Positions 59,966-64,000 of a stretch of 64,000 bases of DNA are shown here, one piece after another. The notes beneath the pieces are model-generated. The model was not told the origin of the DNA and searched no databases. It saw nothing but the letters and a program-made list of their open reading frames with translations. Each line of letters begins with the position of its first letter. Position 1 is the stretch's first letter. The stretch comes from Gordionus sp. m RMFG-2023. Taxonomy: Eukaryota > Nematomorpha > Gordioida > Chordodea > Parachordodidae. The stretch covers positions 31,358,508 to 31,422,507 of the forward strand of contig NC_088776.1 of assembly GCF_954871325.1 (NCBI RefSeq). Direction: 5' to 3'. The position numbers and the translations under genes are program-made.

Positions 59966-60539
59966 TGTTAAATATTATTTATACATGTTAATTATAACCA
60001 TTTTCAATAATTATAAACTTATGTCATATATAATCTTAACTCATTTTATACATGATTTAGTTTATATTTAAATTAAAGTAGATTTATATGTAAAATTCTT
60101 AGGGAATTTTTATTAGAAAGCTATTTTTCAGGTATTCTTTTGTTATCAAGTAATTAAGTAAGAAGAATTGTTGCTAAAAATAAATAATAAATTGTTAAAA
60201 AAAGATGTTATCTTATGAATAATATATTATTTTTGTATAATTTTATTTATATTATATATTGTAGGAATAAAATAAATATTTTTTTTGTATATAATATTTT
60301 ATTCTTTAAGTAACGAGTAACCTGTTACTTTTTTGAGTAGCGTTCCTTTTTTAAAAAGGTAACTGTAATATAATTTCAGTAGTAGTAAAATATCGAAATC
60401 TTTTCATTCATTTATTTAGTATACAAAATCAAAATCATCATTTTTTATTCAAATTAATATCAAATTATATAATAAACAAAAAATAAACATTTTACAAAAA
60501 ATAACAAAAACAACATTTTAATACACATCATTTATCCCC
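59966..60539. other. AT-rich stretch; one possible hAT terminus
   Basis: The phrase gagtaacctgttactttttt followed by gagtagcgttcc near 60315-60345 looks like a hAT/MITE end (GTAACxGTTAC words), but no partner was found. It may also include the 3' non-coding end of the gypsy copy that follows. Confidence 0.35.
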
Positions 60540-63490
60540 AGTCTATCTGGTTTCTATCGTAATCTTTTGGGATATCGATCTTGACTTGTTTCTTCTTCTC
60601 TCCCCTTTAAATTCATTTCATCGTTATTTTTTATTACATCCTCTTTGTTTACTATCTCTTCGGTTTTCTCTTCTACTCAGTTCTCTCTTCTAATTCGTAT
60701 TCTTCAATTAATTATTTTCGGTTCTTTTCCTTAATTTGTCCGTATGACTTATAATCGTATTACCCGTTATACTTACTTCATAACGTCGGGATCCAGGTAT
60801 ACCTTTAATAATGGCTTCTTCCCATTTTTTTTCTTTATTATTGTAAAGGCGCGACTAAACTTTTTAATTTATCTGGAATTTTTGATTGTGGTATTCTAAC
60901 TTCTCCTTTTTGTTTCCCCGTTCGAATATTTAATCTAACAATTCTCTAGGTTTAAATTTTAGTAGTATTTCAGCGGGACTTTGTTCAGTTTCTGTCCCTG
61001 GTATATTCCTGTAATTGTAGAGAAAAATAGCTAGACTGATTTCTAAATCCCTCTCATTTCTTTTATTCATACTCTGTTTAAAAGTTAGAATTAAACGTTC
61101 GGCCATAACGTTTGTCTGAGGATGGAAAGGACTTCCGTGCACTAATTGAATCCCATTTTTTTCACAAAAATAATTGAAATCTTTGCTGCTGAATTGGGGT
61201 ACGTTATCAGAAACGATTATCTTGGGAAATCCGAATCTTGCAAAAATATTTCTTAATATTTTTATCGTACTTTCGGTTGTAGTGCTAGTCATGGGAACTA
61301 TTTTTGGCCAGCAACTGCTAGCATCTATCACTACCAACCAATAATGATTTTGAAATGGTCCAGCATAATCAATATGTACTTAGTGCCATGCTTTTGGTGG
61401 TTTTTGCCAATTTTGAACTGTTGTCTTTTGAGGCATATCGTGTTGTTCCTGGCATTCTCTACATTTTTCGACCCATGTTTCTAGATCTTGGTTTATATTA
61501 GGCCACCACGCATATTGTCACGCTCTCATCTTCATTTTTACCATTCCGCTTGATGTATCATGTCCAACACGTTGTTTCGGTATTGTTGTGGTATTATCAA
61601 TTTAGTTCTCCATAATAAACAACCTCTCTCTGTTGTAATTCCCTCTCTCCTTTGGCTATACTCCTTTAAACATGCATCATAGCTTATTGGCCATCCATTT
61701 ATTGTATATCTGTATACTTTCGAAAGTATATTATCTCGCATTGTTTCTTCAATTTCACTTGAAGTTGTTTCTCCCACCTGTATTTGATCTAGCGTTTCTT
61801 CTTCTTTTGATATTGGAGTTCTAGATAGCATGTCAGCATTTTCTATTTGTCTACTACTTTTGACTTCTATTTCATATTGTTAACATGCTAATTGTCATAA
61901 TTGGGAGACTGATTTGTAAAATTTGATTTTTGGTAAAGTCAGTATGTATTGCGTTTGATGAGTCATTTTTATTTTTATAATTTTATGTTTTAGTTAAATT
62001 GGTGAATCATTGTTATTTTTATAATTTTATGTTTTAGTTTAATCGCGTTAACATTTTATTTTTAGATTTATAAAAGTGAATTATTGTAAAGTCATTATGA
62101 TGATGGGATTTAATTATTTATTTGTGATGATTATTGCTTCCCTATAAAAGGGAAGCGAAAATTGTAAATAATCAATTCATTTTTTTTTTGAATTCATTTT
62201 TTTTAATTATTTTTTTTATAACTATTTTTTATTTTTGTTTTCAATTATTATTATTTTTTTTTACAAATAATTTTTATTCTAAAATTATAATCGGGTTTTA
62301 ACGTCTTATATTTTTATTTATAAACTATACGAAATATTCTAATAAAGGAAGTATAAAACCGCCTATATATATATAAGAAAGCAATACATTAATATAGTTA
62401 AATAATACTAATAATAGAGCCCATCTTTGTATTCTGGCAGTAGATGTTGTTGGTATATCTTTTCTTGGATGAAATAAACTCATTAATGGCTTGTGTTCTG
62501 TTTGTAATGTGAACTTTTTTCCATATATAAATTCTTTGAATTTTGTAACCCCAAATATGATGGCCGAGCTTCTTTTTCTAATTATTTTTTTCAGCTGCAT
62601 TAGCGTTCTTGAGGCGAATGCAATTGGTCTCTCTTTACCCCTATTCTATATGTGATATTACTGCCCCAATTCCTATGGCTGATGCATCTGTTGCTAATAT
62701 AGTGTAATTTTGGATCATAATGTTGTAATATTGGAGTACTAATTATTTCTTGCTTTATTTTTTTATACGCGTCTTTGCATTCATTAGTCAATCTCTAAAG
62801 AACTGCTTTTTCTAATAATTTGTATAATAGTTTGGCTTTGGCTGCAAAATTTGAAATAAATTTTGAATAGTATGTTGCTGACCCTAGAAATGACTGTAAA
62901 TGATTCAAATTTGTTGGTCATGGTGCTTTTTTTACTGCTTCAGTATTTTTTTCGGTAGTTGTAATTCCTTTTTTGAAATATTGTGTCCTAAGTATTCGAC
63001 ATTTTGTTTGAAAAATTTACATTTTTCTATTTTTAGCTTGATTCCATTTTAATCTAGACATTTTAGTACCTTTTTTAAATTTGTTTCGTGTTTCTCTCTA
63101 TTTTTCCCGGTTATTATAATATCATCTAAATAACAAGCTACTCCATCAAAACCTTTTAATAAATTCTCGATGGCTCGTTGAAATATTGCTGGAGAAGACG
63201 ATATACCAAAAGGTATTTAAATAATACTCTATGCGTATTGATTACAAGATATTTTTGAGACTCTTCCCCCACTTTAATTTGAAAATAGGCATCTGAGAGA
63301 TCCAATATTGAAAATTCCTCTCCTTTTCCCAAATTGGCTAATAAATCTTGGATTTTTGGTATTGGATATGAATCAATAATAATATTTTGATTTATAGTTC
63401 TTTTAAAATCCCCGCAAATTCTTAATATATCTTTCTTTTGAACAATTACTATGGGTGATGCATAAAGTGAATGATTAATTTTCTTTTTTA
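60540..63490 (-). mobile_element. Ty3/gypsy retrotransposon pol, heavily decayed
   Basis: Minus strand, from high to low coordinate: RT (about 62860-63490), RNase H (about 62330-62800, with FGVTKFKEFIYGKKFTLQTE and HKPLMSLFHP), zinc-binding region (about 61440-61840) and integrase core (60930-61337, with FARFGFPKIIVSDN, GSPFHPQTNVMAERLI and YNYRNIPGTETEQSPAE). Many breaks, more than ten by eye, so it is an old copy. It is interrupted by a non-coding insertion at about 61880-62330 and cut on the right by the GGGGAGAC repeat at 63491. No LTRs identified. Confidence 0.85.
61880..62330. mobile_element. Non-coding insertion within the gypsy pol (possible solo LTR)
   Basis: About 450 bases with no pol similarity, placed between the RNase H and the zinc-binding region. 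It contains a two-copy 44-base duplication (tttttataattttatgtttt at 61968 and 62014) and a promoter-like ccctataaaagggaagcg at about 62140. It then has T-rich tracts. A TATA-bearing segment of this size suggests a solo LTR. Borders and target duplication are not resolved. Confidence 0.4.
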
Positions 63491-64000
63491 ATTAGGGGAG
63501 ACCAGGGCTAGTCGGCGCAAGGGGTTTGTCGGTTCAAAAGATTTTATTTTAAATCCAGTAAAGATTAAAATTTGAAATTTAATTCTAAAATAGAATTCTA
63601 TAATATCCATAATTGGGGATGAAAATAATTTATAATATTTAGCTATTTAAATTTTTATCCGTTATGACATGTTTTTGACGTAAAAATTACAATATTTTTA
63701 CTTTATATTATTAGGTTGTATTAAAAAATTAAAAGTTTAAACATGACAAAATGAACATTATATGAAAGTTAAATATCTATTTTAATATTTGGGAAAGTTT
63801 TAGATTGATATATAATGCTTAAATATATGTTAAGATCAAATTAGTAATATTACCACCATTGAGGTTAGTAGAATCGTGGCTAGTCGGCGCAATCAGTCAA
63901 TTTTTATTATATTATTATGGTACCCAAATATATATGCAAAATTCAAAATAAAATTTTTATTAAAAAAAGATTATGAGAAACTATAAAACTGTATGAAAAT
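63491..64000. mobile_element. GGGGAGAC-type repeat element, left part
   Basis: Starts aggggagaccagggctagtc and later repeats gtggctagtcggcgcaatca near 63870. Shares the opening word and ttgggaaagttttag with the copy at 55855. Continues past the window. No coding frame. It interrupts the RT of the old gypsy copy. Confidence 0.5.

Overview
The window is AT-rich eukaryotic, animal DNA. It holds two host genes that can be read completely by hand, set in a dense and nested landscape of transposable elements. The first host gene is a UBE2D/effete-class ubiquitin-conjugating enzyme on the minus strand (six coding exons, 8273-22885). Its protein is 147 residues and very close to the fly protein by motif. 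The second is NDUFS4, the 18-kDa subunit of mitochondrial complex I, on the plus strand (37081/37147-37743). Introns not loaded with transposons are tiny (38-80 bases, one of 251). The E2 sequence, the intron sizes and the transposon mix suggest an arthropod or similar invertebrate; I cannot name the species. A weak two-exon candidate gene (37911-38299, minus) converges on NDUFS4.

Left part (1-22900). A Ty3/gypsy element on the minus strand runs off the left edge. It is followed by a palindromic array of a roughly 115-base repeat and several MITEs, then the E2 gene. The E2 last intron (9.7 kb) holds a composite repeat interrupted by two insertions. One is a long inverted-repeat (foldback) element carrying a GC-rich zinc-knuckle fragment. 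The other is a Sola-like DNA transposon with about 580-base TIRs and a 4-base target duplication. The intron also holds a MITE at 16908-17575. The 4.1-kb intron holds a hAT-type element (19468-21305) with a second hAT-type element nested inside it (19649-20788).

Middle part (25000-38400). A fossil DIRS-like RT/RNase H element is followed by the 5' end of one hAT family (27456). That end is cut off by a second hAT (from 28056). The second hAT carries its own triplicated subterminal block, a series of about thirteen symmetric phase-1 micro-exons made of alternating A and B modules, and a nearly complete ZMYM1/hAT-like transposase (30816-33093). MITEs of the same hAT family lie at 33654-34036 and 36141-36548, followed by NDUFS4.

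Right part (38400-64000). A four-level nest is readable from target-site duplications: a MITE, then a hAT-type element (38580), then a 14.4-kb hAT (39006-53410), then a 5.3-kb MULE (40402-45711). The MULE ends are inverted arrays of a 14-base monomer. The 14.4-kb hAT also contains fragments of another hAT and a second DIRS-like RT/RNase H element between 119-base direct repeats. Further right are two more elements whose ends share the MULE terminal core (53532 and 54678-56679), degraded hAT and piggyBac remnants, and a heavily decayed Ty3/gypsy pol (60540-63490) interrupted by a GGGGAGAC-type repeat.

The most interesting signals are the symmetric micro-exon array of the hAT gene, the MULE/foldback group with tandem-array termini and a shared terminal core, and the RT/RNase H element that shows no integrase or tyrosine recombinase.
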